Below the pieces are notes generated by a model. The model was given only the letters and a program-made list of their open reading frames with translations, was not told the DNA's origin and did no database searches. DNA of 64,000 bases. Source: Rhea pennata. Taxonomy: Eukaryota > Chordata > Aves > Rheiformes > Rheidae. Below are positions 24,002 through 35,006 of this stretch, one piece after another. The stretch is taken from positions 27,807,083-27,871,082 of the forward strand of contig NC_084671.1 of the NCBI RefSeq assembly GCF_028389875.1, in the 5' to 3' direction. The translations under genes were made by a program, and so were the position numbers. How positions within the stretch are numbered: position 1 is the stretch's first letter; each line of letters starts with the position of its first letter.

Positions 24002-26650
24002 ATAAAGATGGAAATAAACAAAGGGGCTCTATAGCTGGCAAGAAGCATTGATGCTTCAGGGTCTCAACAGACTACTTGTGCTGACTCGCCCGTCACTGCA
24101 CAGGACTTCCCTGCTTTCTCAGTAGCCACCCTGGAAGCTGCTGGTAGCTATAAGACTATATACGTGCGTTGGACAAAATCAGGACTAATATTTCTAAGTT
24201 AAGACATGGGAAAAGACTATGACTGAGGATCGTTGGGTCAACAATCCAGACAAACTTGGCCACTGGGTCAATATCTGCCATGACGATGACCCAGAAATGT
24301 ACAGAAACAAAAAAGAGAGTACATTGAGCCACCAGTTATAATATTCAACTTTGATCTGACACAGCCAGCTGCTGCCCCTAAGAAGGTTTATTTGGAGAAA
24401 TGCTTTAGTCAGATCTTCATACAAAGCTTCTGGGCACTATATCTAGCCTGTGCTCTCCGTCCTGCATCTCCACTCCCCTGGCAAATCAATAAGCATTCAT
24501 GGCTCCTGGAGATGACATTTCAGACACTGGCTAGGTCCATATATTTTGGAGAAAATCCTATCTGAGATGTCCATGACTCCCTCTGAGGATGTTTCAATCT
24601 ATTCTGCCTTCCACACCCTTGTTTTGTTCCATCCCCAGTGAACTCTCAGTGTGCCCCACCTTGGGAACAGATGCTCTTCCATCTCCTCACTGCCACAGCT
24701 GCATGACAGACTGAAGCAGAGTGAGTAGCTCTTCTAGTGCTAAAAAATATGGAGCAGGGAATGGGTAGAAAGTACCCCAACCAAAAACACTGAAAAGATG
24801 TCCTGAGACTCCCAGGGTGTCTCATATCATGTTATCCACCAGTAAAGGAGAATGAGAGACTGAGACTGTCTATTCCTTTCTACCTTGCCTCTGGTCCTCC
24901 ACCTCCGAATCCTTGTTATATTTGTCCTAACGGAGGTATTGATCAAAACAGAAATGATGGATGACCTATAATTCCAAGCTTAACTGACTCTTTCTTTTCT
25001 TCAAAACTGGGCTTTCAGCAAGAACACCAATTAAGGGTGTTGCTTAGAAGGATACAAGACAATACAAGGATTTTCTTAGAAGCAGAAAACCTACATTAGT
25101 GCTCATTTCATTTTCCCACTCATAAAGATAATCTAATTACAGAGAAAAAAGACGTTTCCCCTTTAAAGACTGGACAACATCCAGTGTATCCCTGGTGTAG
25201 AGTTACGGCTTTTCATTCAGCCGGAACACTGATATTCACTTTGATATTTGGGGATACAACCTTGTGCTTGCAAACCCAATGCCATATGAAAGACCAGGCT
25301 TCATGCTGAAACCCGCAGTGGAAAACCCACCAGGAGAGAAACTTGTAGCAGACTGAAATGACTGCAGTTTCCTCATTTTTAATGTTTTTCCCCAACACCA
25401 CTGTTGTCAGTCATTGTTAAGCATTAAATTGCATAAAATACAAACTCTTGAAAACAAACATCAGTGCTTATCAGCCTATGTCAAAAGTCAATTTTTTCTT
25501 TACAGCAATTTCGCCTGGAAATTACTTTGGGCATGATACATTCTGCAACTCAGCGCTGGGCTCAAGGCAGTACATGGCTTCAGAGCGCAGGAGCCCTGGC
25601 AAAACTCAGAGACGAGATTAGTGCTTTTCTTCTGTTGCTCACCCCAGTCGCCGACGGATGTGAAAAGGGTGCAGGTCGGCTTCATTTTCTCCTGGGCCTT
25701 TGCCCCCCAAGGACAAAGCACAGCTGTGTCCAGTAGTTCTTGACTCCTCTACCCCGGACTCGCAGCTTCTCAGGAGGCACTGAGCAAAGTCCAAGGAAGA
25801 GAGCAATGGAGTAACTCTGATGACCTCCTACCTGGCTGGGAGAGTGGTCATCTTCCTGGCAGCTGACCGGATTATTTTGGAGCACAGGCAGGAAGAGATT
25901 GACCTGACACCTTCCATGGCTACTGAGAAAGACGGGAGACCTTGCCTGGCTGTCTAGATTCAAGAAGCTTGATGGTCAAAGAAAAGTCAGAATTGACCCA
26001 TGTGCTCTGGCCTTTCAAAGGGGCAATATACTGAAATATCCCATGCACAAAATCCTCCTGGGGAAATACAGCAAAGCTGTTCCAGTGCTTAAAGTATCCA
26101 ATAGGGTGTGGAGCCACGGTTTGAAGTTTACTTTAGAAGTCTAAAGATAGGTCATATGGGAAATCTAAATGATTACATTAGCATCTAGACTAATGGGCAG
26201 AGGAAAATAAGAAATCTTAGGGAATTTATACTGCTGGTAAAATCCTCTTGAGTGTGTTCCTGAGAAACAGTTTGTAAATTAATGCAATAAACAACTACTG
26301 CTCATTGATAGACTGCGTCTATGTCCAAAGGGAAAGCAAAATCATATAGACATGCAGAGTTGCCTGGTGTCTATATAATTAAAATGAATATTGGTTTATG
26401 ATATCAAAATCTAACGGCTCAGAAATATGCATTGTGGATGACTCTTGCAAAAAGCTGGGTTTCAACTGTCATTACTGTCAGTATGATTCAGAACAATTTC
26501 TATCATAATTTCTAGGGCTCAGAAAGTTGCCTTTTTCAACTTCTCTTTCCCACATTTCATTCTGCTCCAAGGTGAATATTCTTGGAAAGTTTGGACAAAA
26601 CTTTTTCAGTTAGCTTTGACAAAGACAGAAGCGAATTTTTCCCAAAGTGT

Positions 26651-26661
26651 AAAAAAAAAAA
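26651..26661. repeat. (A)11 homopolymer
   Basis: Eleven consecutive A residues with no associated retroposon visible. Confidence 0.8.
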
Positions 26662-27064
26662 GGTATTAACTTTGAAATATGGCATCATTGTGTGGAGTTG
26701 ACCTTTATTTAAGCCCCAGAAAATGCAGTCTTAAATGCAGTGAAGTCTGAAACCCCCAATCACTCTAGCAACACTGCACATATTTGTACTGACAGCATCC
26801 TACCTGACTACTGAAAATGCCCACAAATAACCTGAAAAAGCTAAAACACACCAACACTCTCATTGCATGGATATCGTTTCGGGAAACCTTGAGGAAACCT
26901 GCCCTCTCCCCCGTCTAGGAGTGAACTGCAAGGTCTGTCACAGACTTCAGAGAAACTCAAGATCTCTTTGTCCCTTTCCACATCTCCGTGACTTATCACC
27001 TCTTCTTCGATTTCTGCATCCATATGTTCCCTCTTGAGGTGGCACCTCGTTCCTCAGCTTTAAT

Positions 27065-27160
27065 GATAAACACAAAGAGACACAAAGAGGTTGAATGTCT
27101 TGCTCAGGGTCACAGCGACTGTTGGTGACGGATTCAGCTTACTGGCCTTGCAGCCCACAA
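27065..27160 (-). mobile_element. MIR-like SINE relic, antisense
   Basis: The 'aaagaggttgaatgtcttgc' block followed by 'tcagggtcacagcgact' matches, with decay, the reverse complement of the MIR core ('ggttaagtaacttgcccaag' then 'gtcacacagct'). MIRs are tRNA-derived SINEs that were active early in amniote history. In birds only degraded copies survive. No tRNA-like promoter is visible in this piece. Confidence 0.6.
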
Positions 27161-27256
27161 AATAAAACGGCCCAGGCAAATAGGTTCATGTTTTCTGGCT
27201 AGGCCGAGAGTCGTATCCAGCTATCAAAAAAACTGAAAGGGTGCATTAACGAATAC

Positions 27257-27296
27257 ACTGCTCTTGGTTGGCCTCCACTGCTCTTGGTTGGCCTCC
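27257..27296. repeat. Perfect 20-bp tandem duplication
   Basis: The 20-bp unit 'actgctcttggttggcctcc' occurs twice head to tail without a mismatch (27257-27276 and 27277-27296). Perfect identity implies a recent slippage event. Confidence 0.95.
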
Positions 27297-27356
27297 AGTC
27301 AGTTCACAGCGTGGCAAAGAAGCTCTGGCCAGCTTTAGATTACAGTGCCAGGCAGG

Positions 27357-27369
27357 AAAAAAAAAAAAA
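27357..27369. repeat. (A)13 homopolymer
   Basis: Thirteen consecutive A residues immediately left of the second MIR-like relic. The relic is antisense, so this is not an obvious SINE tail. Confidence 0.85.
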
Positions 27370-27370
27370 G

Positions 27371-27475
27371 GCATTATAGCATTGTATAAGGTGACATGTT
27401 ATTAGCCCCGTTTTACAGCTGAGAGAACCAAAGTCACTTAGTCACAGTCACAAGGGGCAAGTGGTTAATCTTAAA
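27371..27475 (-). mobile_element. MIR-like SINE relic, antisense
   Basis: The segment 'attagccccgttttacagct' followed by 'gagagaacc' and 'agtcacttagtcacagtcac' is a decayed reverse complement of the MIR segment 'attatccccattttacagat', 'gaggaaact' and 'aacttgcccaaggtcacac'. It has the same orientation as the relic about 300 bp to the left, so the two could be separate insertions or one element split by later insertion. Confidence 0.6.
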
Positions 27476-27994
27476 TTCAATGACCACAGAACTGAACTGC
27501 AAACCCTACAATTCAGTGTGATCTGAGGAGACTATTGCCCAAGTACCCAGTACGTCACACTTCCTGATTTTGTGTATATGCAGTGGTAGACTCTCCAAAA
27601 AACTGAACGATTCTGATGAATATAACACGAATATTTGCTTTCTTGGGTACTGCTGCCTTTGGGTCTTCAAAGTCAAACCACCATAATAACCTTATGTCCT
27701 TTACATAGGAGCTGAAGGAACCTCGGTACAGGTCAACAACATCCTTACGGCAACTATCTGCTTTCAGAGTCTTGGCTGAGGACTTCGACATTTTTGGGAG
27801 GATAATCAAACCATAACATTTCTAAGCTGAGGAAGTTGGGGAAGGCAAAAGGGCAGCAGGTGGGAGGTAGCCCTTCATGGGCACTGAGTACTTCCATAGC
27901 ACCCACAACAAAAAAACCCTTCCAAGCAGAATTCTTTGCCCTCAGGGTTTGGGGTGATGAATGGGAATAATGATCTCCAAGACCCAACTTTAGC
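27476..27994. other. Unique DNA between MIR-like relics
   Basis: No gene or repeat recognised. Minus-strand frames at 27555-27809 and 27754-28020 overlap each other and show no known motif. Confidence 0.5.
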
Positions 27995-28045
27995 TCCTTG
28001 ATCTGACTTCTGCTTTCCATGTGACCTTGGGCAAATCGCTTACAG
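27995..28045 (+). mobile_element. MIR-like SINE relic, sense
   Basis: The block 'catgtgaccttgggcaaatc' followed by 'gctta' is a close match to the MIR core 'ctgtgtgaccttgggcaagt' followed by 'tactta'. This is the clearest of the MIR-like pieces and lies opposite in orientation to the two at 27.07 and 27.37 kb. Confidence 0.65.
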
Positions 28046-28210
28046 GGTGATATTCAAAGATACTTAAGCTCTTAAAAATATGACTAGGTACCTGAGAGGA
28101 TGGGTGTGGAGAAGAGTTTTCAGAAGTGCCTAACACAGGTTGATTTTTAAATTCTTGTAGGTGCTGAATGACATTTTCAGAGATATAAATGCCTTTGATC
28201 ATCTGGCTCT
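28046..28210. repeat. Possible ancient amniote repeat relic
   Basis: Repeated phrases such as 'gatattcaaagatacttaag', 'ttttcagaagtgcctaacac' and 'cattttcagagatataaatg' resemble the 'attttcaaaagtgcctaagt' type sequence of old sauropsid repeats. The three phrases within 150 bp support a relic, but the family is not identified. Confidence 0.4.
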
Positions 28211-28953
28211 CCACGTCACTATGGGTCCCAGCTGCCCCTTCTGCAAAACATCAGTATTCTTATTTCCTTGAGCAGAAGTCAGTGAGGAGATCAGGTACTA
28301 AGGTGATGTTCTTAGTCAGGATTATCTGACATTAATAAAATTGCTCCATGACTTACGAAGGAACTGCACTGCTCTCGCAGTGCCCCCATACCAGTGGATG
28401 GGAACAATCTGCAAGGCAACGAGGTAATATTTGCAGAAACACGTTTGCCCTTTCTCACCCACTGCAGGGAAAGCTGGTACAACACACGTGCATTGCCAGT
28501 GGAAGTTGTGCCGTCTGTTATGCCAAAGTCATAACTCACTGCCAGTAACCTTAATTAAAAATATTAATGCTAGAAAAGTGTGTCTGAAAAGTCTGCTGTT
28601 CCATTCTCCTTCCATACAATTGCTCTGTAATTGCAATAATTTCTGTATCTTGGGGAGGATCACTCCCCAGGGCCTGCCTTCCCGTGCCTCTAAGTGCAAA
28701 ACCCTTTATTATTTTACAGGCTCGCTCTGCCACCAAGGTGTTACCACTTAATTAGAGAGAAGGAGAATATATATTAGGCAGAATCCATTACGGACTGGGA
28801 ATGAGGCCATGCATACGAGCTGCTGCCGAACTGTTCAATGAGAAGCTTTCTGCATGCCTCAGCCGACCAGGAGGAAGGAGAGAATATATGCCAACCTCCC
28901 CAGCAAACCTTTGGCTTGGGAGAGAGGAGATGGAGCAGGACGTTCCTAGCAGC

Positions 28954-28980
28954 AGCGTGTCTCTTCCTCCAAGACACGCT
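28954..28980. repeat. Short perfect inverted repeat
   Basis: Arms 'agcgtgtct' (28954-28962) and 'agacacgct' (28972-28980) flank a 9-nt loop. A 9-bp stem is within chance expectation for 64 kb, so no function is assigned. Confidence 0.6.
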
Positions 28981-29649
28981 TAGGGGGCAAGGAATGCGAG
29001 ATGAAGCAATGCAGTAGAAAATCATTCTCCAAAATGCAGTGGCCTGGAGAGATCATGGGGAAGATCCACCTTCTCCCTGCCAGAGACAGTAGCCTGAGCT
29101 ATTCTGTACTAGGATAGCTCCACTGGAATAACATCGATATAAATCAAAGGGAAGAGAGAGGAATTTGAAGGGCATCACAGGTTTAACTTTTCATGCTTAA
29201 AAACCCATGGTGCCATTAGCAGAGTCCTTACTGTCCTTTGAGGTCAGAATCTCAACTGGGATAAACTGGGATGTTTCATGATCTTTAATTAAGACTCCCT
29301 GAAAGTCACTTCTGGAAGCAACAGCTATGGCCCTGAGCTTACTGCAAATTCAGGTTTGTCTCTTCCTCTTTGCACGGTGGTGATCTACCCCCACTGACGC
29401 AACACCGTGGTAGAGCGATGTTTCTATGCAGAAGCATCAGGCAATGTTAAACTACGGGGAAGCTGAAGGAAGAAGAGCAAATTACCAGGAACTCATTTAA
29501 TTTGACGCTTTCTGTTTCGTTTCTGTCCTACCAACTGGATCCTAATACACATGGGAACCAGTGAGGCCGGCAGTATTAAAGGACAAGTCTACAAAGCTTA
29601 ATTTCTCCCTGACAGCGGTACAGCACTTCCAGAAGGGTGCTCTGATTCC

Positions 29650-29668
29650 TAATAAATAAATAAATAAC
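29650..29668. repeat. (AAAT)n microsatellite
   Basis: About four 'aata/taaa' tetranucleotide units. Confidence 0.7.
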
Positions 29669-29689
29669 TGATATCCAAAATTAATCCCT

Positions 29690-29900
29690 GTTCTTACACA
29701 CCATGTGCACGCAACATTGTTAGTGCTCGCTGGTGATGCAAGTTAATTACCGCACTGTCACCAGATATTATACATGTCCTGTCAAGAGCTGACAGGTCCC
29801 CGTATCTCAGCTCCTCATTTCTGTTGGGAAGGACAGCGGAGCATTTCCGCGTGGCATTACTGTCACGTCATCCTATGATGAGCCTGTGATGAGCACCCTA
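29690..29900. promoter_or_regulatory. Candidate conserved regulatory block
   Basis: Non-repetitive block with a TAATTA core (29744-29749), an 'agctgacaggt' TALE-type homeodomain-like motif near 29788, and a CRE-like TCACGTCA (29863-29870). Clustering of different factor motifs in unique DNA suggests an enhancer, but this is inference only. Confidence 0.25.
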
Positions 29901-31955
29901 GGAGCAGTGCTGATAAAGTTATTCTATTCAAAGTAACTTTTGTCTGCGTTATTACATTACGTATTCCAAAGAGAGATGCTGGTAAACCTGGCATGATTAG
30001 TCTCCAATTTGCAAACATATATTCCTGTGTGCAGAGCGATTGCGGTGTATGCAGAGCATATGCCACTATAGCTTTAGGTAAACTCCGTTTCAACTTTAAA
30101 AAGCGACGTGTAACAGTAGCATTAGGCATTAAAAATCTCCCTCCTTACCTATTCTGACATAGTGATGCAGAAATTGTGGTGAAATCACGTTTTCCCAGCA
30201 CATTTTTTAAAAAATATTTTCATCTTGGGCTAATTTTTCTTCCAAAGACTCAGTAATCACACAGCAAAATGCTGTCCTGTTTTCAATAAAACCCCCCAAA
30301 TCCTCAACGGAAACTAATTCTTGCACACTAGCGACACATTCCCTTGGGTAAATCTCTAGCCTTAAGGTGAAGACCTAATGCAGCATGGCTCAGTGACAAA
30401 AGCAACTAACTCTTTGACTGATCCTGAGGCAGAATATCTAATCTGCATCATTTGTATTAACTTATTACATTTAGCATGAATGTCTTTCACCCTGAGTACC
30501 TTAAGGAAAGCATCCCTGGTGTGCAGAATCAGTTTTGCAACGGATTTCCATCAGTCTTCTTTTGCCACACAAAGCGTAGCTGGAGAAGCGTGCAGAGTCC
30601 TCGAAGCTGGGGCCTCCAGCTCACAGTAAAGCCATCACCCCATCCGCCCACCCGGTTCTCTGTCATCCAAAGCCTCTAAGCGCAACCAAAGTAGCGTATG
30701 AAAGCTTGGATGACACGCTGAACTCTTGAAAGCGAGATCAGGTTTTGGGGGCTGTTCTCTGCTTCGCAAGCGAGCTCCTGCTTGGGCAAGTCCCACAGCT
30801 CTCCCCCAGGATGCGCTTGCTCCCCACAACAGAAACGTTATGGCCGTGCCACTGTCATGGGGACAAGCAGCTATTTCTTTGCACCCTAGGACTTACTCTG
30901 AGCAAGCCCGTGAGAAGTGGGTCTGCGCTTAGCGTTCTGAAGAGCAGAAGTACAATAGCTACAGATACTTCTTTACCACTTTGTGTTACAGCTGCAAAAA
31001 TACGGAACAGCTCCTCATGCCCTAAAGTAAGACAGACTGCCCATGACCGTCCTCAAAAAGCCTGTAAGTCCAAAAGGGCATGTTCCCTGGTCTGGGACAT
31101 TCTTTTCCCTTGATGCTGGTTACGTGACAGGGTGCTTATAGCACGTATTTCTGTTTCTGTTCAATGAACATACAAAATTCGTCATGTCTGACACAGAAGG
31201 TAATATTCCTAAAATGCCACACTTCAAGTACGTTGTGATACTGTTTAAAACACTAGGAAAGAACAAGATCTCAGTTTCCCTTTGGTTATTCTTCCAAGGG
31301 AACAGAAAACCACGGTGGTTTCTACTTGTTTCAGTTTTATTTGTCCTAGTATGGTGCTACACCAAGGAGGAAGCCCCTTGGCAGTGCACGGTGATTAAGA
31401 CGATGCAGATATCAGAGTCTCCAGGTCCTTGCTCCTCTTAAATGACCTGCCCCTGTATTTGCCCCTGTATTTCACCTTCTTGCACCAAGACCTCACTGAC
31501 TGGCTCAGAAGAACCCCAAACTCCTTCTACACGGCATCAGCGCTACCTTGGAGGCTCAGCTTGCTCCAAACCACACTTAGTTTCGTTGTCTCCGAGTCTA
31601 AACACATATCCAAAACCTGTTTAGCACACCAGAGATCACAGATGGAGTTCCGGACTTCAGGAAAAAAAAAACACAAAACAGGGGCAATATAACAGCTCTC
31701 TTCAATGGAAGAAACTTTAAAAAATATCCCTGCCATGGCTTTGGGGGTTTAGCTGACCCTCTGATCGTGGTTAGCAGCCCACCATTCCCAGGGAGCAGCT
31801 CCCAGCCAGCCCTGAGGCAGCCACTGGTACCCACAAGATGATTTTGTAGCTCACTCATCCCCAGCAGTTTGAATGATCTAATTAGACCTAAATTATCTTG
31901 TATCTTTGAAAACATCACAGATACCGTTGGAAAACACACTGTGCGCGTGTACCGG
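29901..31955. other. Unique noncoding DNA
   Basis: No gene is recognised. A perfect 12-bp tandem duplication sits at 31448-31471. Open frames near 30635-31113 and 31527-31966 overlap on both strands and have no known motif. Confidence 0.5.
31448..31471. repeat. Perfect 12-bp tandem duplication
   Basis: The unit 'tgcccctgtatt' is repeated twice head to tail (31448-31459 and 31460-31471). Confidence 0.9.
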
Positions 31956-31959
31956 CTTG

Positions 31960-32610
31960 CGTGCAAGGAAGCGTTTCACCCTGCAGAGCATCCCGGCCCT
32001 GCATGGCCCGCCACAGGGTGAATTCTGCTCGCGGCCAAAGCCAGTTGAAACACGCTCCTGTGCTTGCCTGCAAAGATGACGGCGCGGGGAGGGAGACGGT
32101 AGTCGAAGGGAGCTGCAGGTTTCCTCCTCCTCTGCTCCCCAGCAAGCGCACGGCTGCCTTTCTGCTTGCTGCCGCAGCCCCGCCGCGAGCTAGCCAGGAG
32201 CAGGAGAGGAGCGAAGGCAGCAACTAGCCGAATCCCCCAGCCAGAAACACAACGGAGCAGCCGACGGCCCCTTGATTTGTTGCAGGTCGCGCTGGCTGCC
32301 CGGGCCCCCGCCGAGCTGCTCGGCCCCCGTGCCAGATAAGAGGCAATCCGCGAAACCTAACGCGTCGCAGGCACCCTTCCCGCCTCCGCAGCCAGGGTCA
32401 CGCATCCCAGGTGGGCGGCCTCCCTCCGGCTGCATCCGAGCGTCGTCTCGCCCATCTCGGCGAGCCGGGCCGCTCCAACCGGAAAATGATAGCGGAGCGC
32501 GCGGGGGGAGCCTGGGAAGCAGTCCGGACTCCAGGGAAACGGCTGAAACGCTGTTGACAGTTGTAGGTCTGGGGAGAAGAGCGTGACGAGAGACTTCTGG
32601 TGCGAGCTCG
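31960..32610. promoter_or_regulatory. CpG island 2
   Basis: The strongest CpG cluster in the window: I count 30 CpGs in 32281-32520 (240 bp). It contains an ETS-like CCGGAA (32479-32484), and a CCAAT box lies just beyond the right edge (32638-32642). No TATA box is obvious. Open frames across it (31961-32227 plus strand, 32190-32741 minus strand, 183 codons) look like stop-poor shadows of G+C-rich DNA. It could be a promoter for a noncoding RNA or a distal first exon, with direction unknown. Confidence 0.6.
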
Positions 32611-34059
32611 ATTGAAACAATTAATGGAAACATGAGCCCAATGGGAACGAGGCTAATTCCCTGCTTATTCCTTTGCAAGTTGGGCCAAGACATTGATCTT
32701 AAACCGGCCCCCGGACTGTGCAGCCGGAGGAAAGGGTGCAAGCTGTTACCACGCTCAAGGCGATGCTATTAAGCTGCTCCGTCGGGGCCAGGTCACTTTT
32801 TTTTTACAGCAATCGCCTCTACCTTTTAAACGCCAACAGACACGTCAGCATGGAGCAGGGATGCTCTCCTGGCAGCCTGTACGAGACATTCTGAAATCAT
32901 GCTGTCATGCAAAAGCGTAATTTTAAATTTAAAAAATTAGAAATGCTGCCTGGCTTTACACACTAGGAAAAAGGAAGAATGAATGATTAAGTGCTGTTAA
33001 GGGTATGTATAATACGGAATAGGAAAATAAACCGCGGGGAGAATGAGCCTCTCTTTGCCCAGCAAGTGAAACAGAGATGCTCTTACCAACAGCCTAGTCA
33101 ACTGCTAAGACTAGGACAAATGCAGCCCTGCTCTAGACACAGAGGATACCGGGAAGGCCCCTGTGAGAAAGACAGCGGATCTGAATATGTATTAGGGTTC
33201 CTAATATACTATTTGATTTACCCAACAGGAAGAAAAAATACAGGGGAAAGGACAAGAAGATGCAGGTGTGGGACCCCAGCATCAGGCTCTGGACCCACCA
33301 ACCACTGACCCGAGAGCGGTGGGAAGCAGTGCAGGCGCACCTCCCCAGAAAGCGGCAGCTCGTTTCCCTAACAAGGATCACTACAGCAAACGTGGAGCCA
33401 AGCTATTGCAGTTACACTGCTTCTGGGCTCTTCCTGTGACGAGTGCAAGATGCTGCACTGCATCAGCCAGATGCATCAGGCTCAGTGCTGTACCCTTTGA
33501 TTCCCATTGCGCAGGAGAGGGAAGGACCAAAACAAAAAATGTCATCACAGCTCTGATCTTGCAAGATGCTGTCTGTAGCAACCCAGCTTGCTGTGTTTTT
33601 TTCTTACATTTTTTAAAAAAGGGATCTAAACAGAAATTCAACCTAATTCAGCTTAGCACCCAGTAGGTGCAAAGGGAGTCCTGGTGTACATCAGCTGAGG
33701 GAACAGCGCTCAATAGCATCCAGGCAACCAAGAAAAATGCAGGCAGGCATCAGCCTTGAGAGGCCAATCTAACCATCACCTCCCACAACCTCTTCCCACC
33801 AAAGATTACAAAGATCCTCCCAGATTAAGCAATTTAGGGTAATCAAGGCCATACCAATAATATATATTTTCTGGAAAGTACTGAGCAAGGAACTCCTGTA
33901 TCTAAAGAGCAAAGATGTGTCTTTTACAAAGACAACTGTGTTTGGCAGAATCCTCTACAGCTCATAACATAAACTGTTCAAATGGCTGAGTGCATTTTAT
34001 CTTGCCCAAATTCCAGACTAAATCTAGCTAAAAATTCTCCTGCTTCTGTTTCCGGCACT

Positions 34060-34094
34060 GTCTGGTAGCTGGGGAGCCTACACAGCTACCAGAC
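34060..34094. repeat. Perfect 12-bp inverted repeat (hairpin)
   Basis: Arms 'gtctggtagctg' (34060-34071) and 'cagctaccagac' (34083-34094) are perfect reverse complements around an 11-nt loop. As RNA this would form a stable but short hairpin, shorter than a microRNA precursor stem. It could also be the end of a small inverted-repeat element. Nothing flanking it identifies a family. Confidence 0.75.
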
Positions 34095-34245
34095 CTCCTC
34101 ATCTCGGAGAAACCGTGCATGATGGAGCCACTTGCTGACACCAGCCGCTGAGAAAGGCGGTATCAGCACTGACACGTGTGCTGCACTAGCATCGCTGGCA
34201 GAACTCCCACAGACACTTCATGGGGCCAGGGTTTTACTGCTTACT

Positions 34246-34269
34246 TTTTTCCATTTTTTCCATTTTTTA
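34246..34269. repeat. T-rich short tandem repeat
   Basis: Three runs of T separated by 'cca', an imperfect 'ttttttcca' repeat. Confidence 0.6.
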
Positions 34270-34993
34270 ATCAGCGTGCCTTGTTTGCTAGATCAAAGGA
34301 CTTAAAAGCAAAGTGAAGATGCTCCAGCCCCAGGTATGAACAGTGAATGAGAAAGTCAAGTACTGTCTATGAAGGTAGCCCAGAGGGGATGGAGGTATTA
34401 ATTTGAAAATCATCATTTTAAGATTTGAATACTGTCATTTGTTTCAGTCTTTAATTCTCAGGTCTTCCATTTTCTTGTTCAATAACAAGGAAAGAATCTC
34501 ACGACCAAGAACTCCCACGCTGGTCCAGATTTGAGAGTTACGAACGTTCAGCTATTTCGTCCATCACCGCCTGGTGAAGATCCCTAGTGCTTAGTAAGAG
34601 CCACTGTGCAATTAATTCTGTTGCAATAATAGGGCAGCACCAATTACTGAGCAGACTCTTGTAGCAATAAAAAAAATATACTAAGTCTTACTTTCTAAGT
34701 CATGGTGTAATAAATGTCTCTTTTTGGAGGACTTCCATCTTTATATTCCTACCTCTCAGTTCCTCATTAGTTTTTTAAAACCTAATACAATTCTTATTCT
34801 TGGAGCATTCATCCTGGAGCTATATATTCAGTCTGAGGAATGCCAGATCCAATGGTCCCTTGGTCTGACTTCTTATCTAACACAGAACATTGAATTTCAT
34901 CCACTCTGCTGTCTACTGAGCTCAGCTTGCGTCCACATAAAGAAGGTTTCCCAGCAGTGCAGTCATGTTCGCCCTGAAAGACCTCAGGAGGAC

Positions 34994-35006
34994 AAAAAAA
35001 AAAAAA
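34994..35006. repeat. (A)13 homopolymer
   Basis: Thirteen consecutive A residues without a recognisable retroposon. Confidence 0.85.

Larger units (their letters stand above)
22461..27060. other. Unique noncoding DNA with small simple repeats
   Basis: No gene is recognised. It contains a G-rich tract (23036-23053), a (GAT)n run (23982-24001) and an 11-A tract (26651-26661). A patch near 22820-22960 is slightly G+C-rich and carries two overlapping short frames without known motifs. Confidence 0.5.
28211..29689. other. Unique noncoding DNA
   Basis: No gene is recognised. A short perfect inverted repeat lies at 28954-28980 and a small AAAT-type microsatellite at 29650-29668. Confidence 0.5.

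Noticed and set aside
28980..28995. CTCF-like 'tagggggcaag'
   Set aside because: Only the G-run core is present. Flanking bases do not follow the CTCF consensus.
30340..30385. Possible fourth antisense/sense MIR core ('cccttgggtaaatctctagc')
   Set aside because: The match to the MIR core is limited to about a dozen scattered bases, no better than chance.
32190..32741. 183-codon minus-strand frame in CpG island 2 as a gene
   Set aside because: Composition is Gly/Pro/Ser/Arg-rich as expected from CpG-rich DNA. There is no known motif and a plus-strand frame overlaps it.
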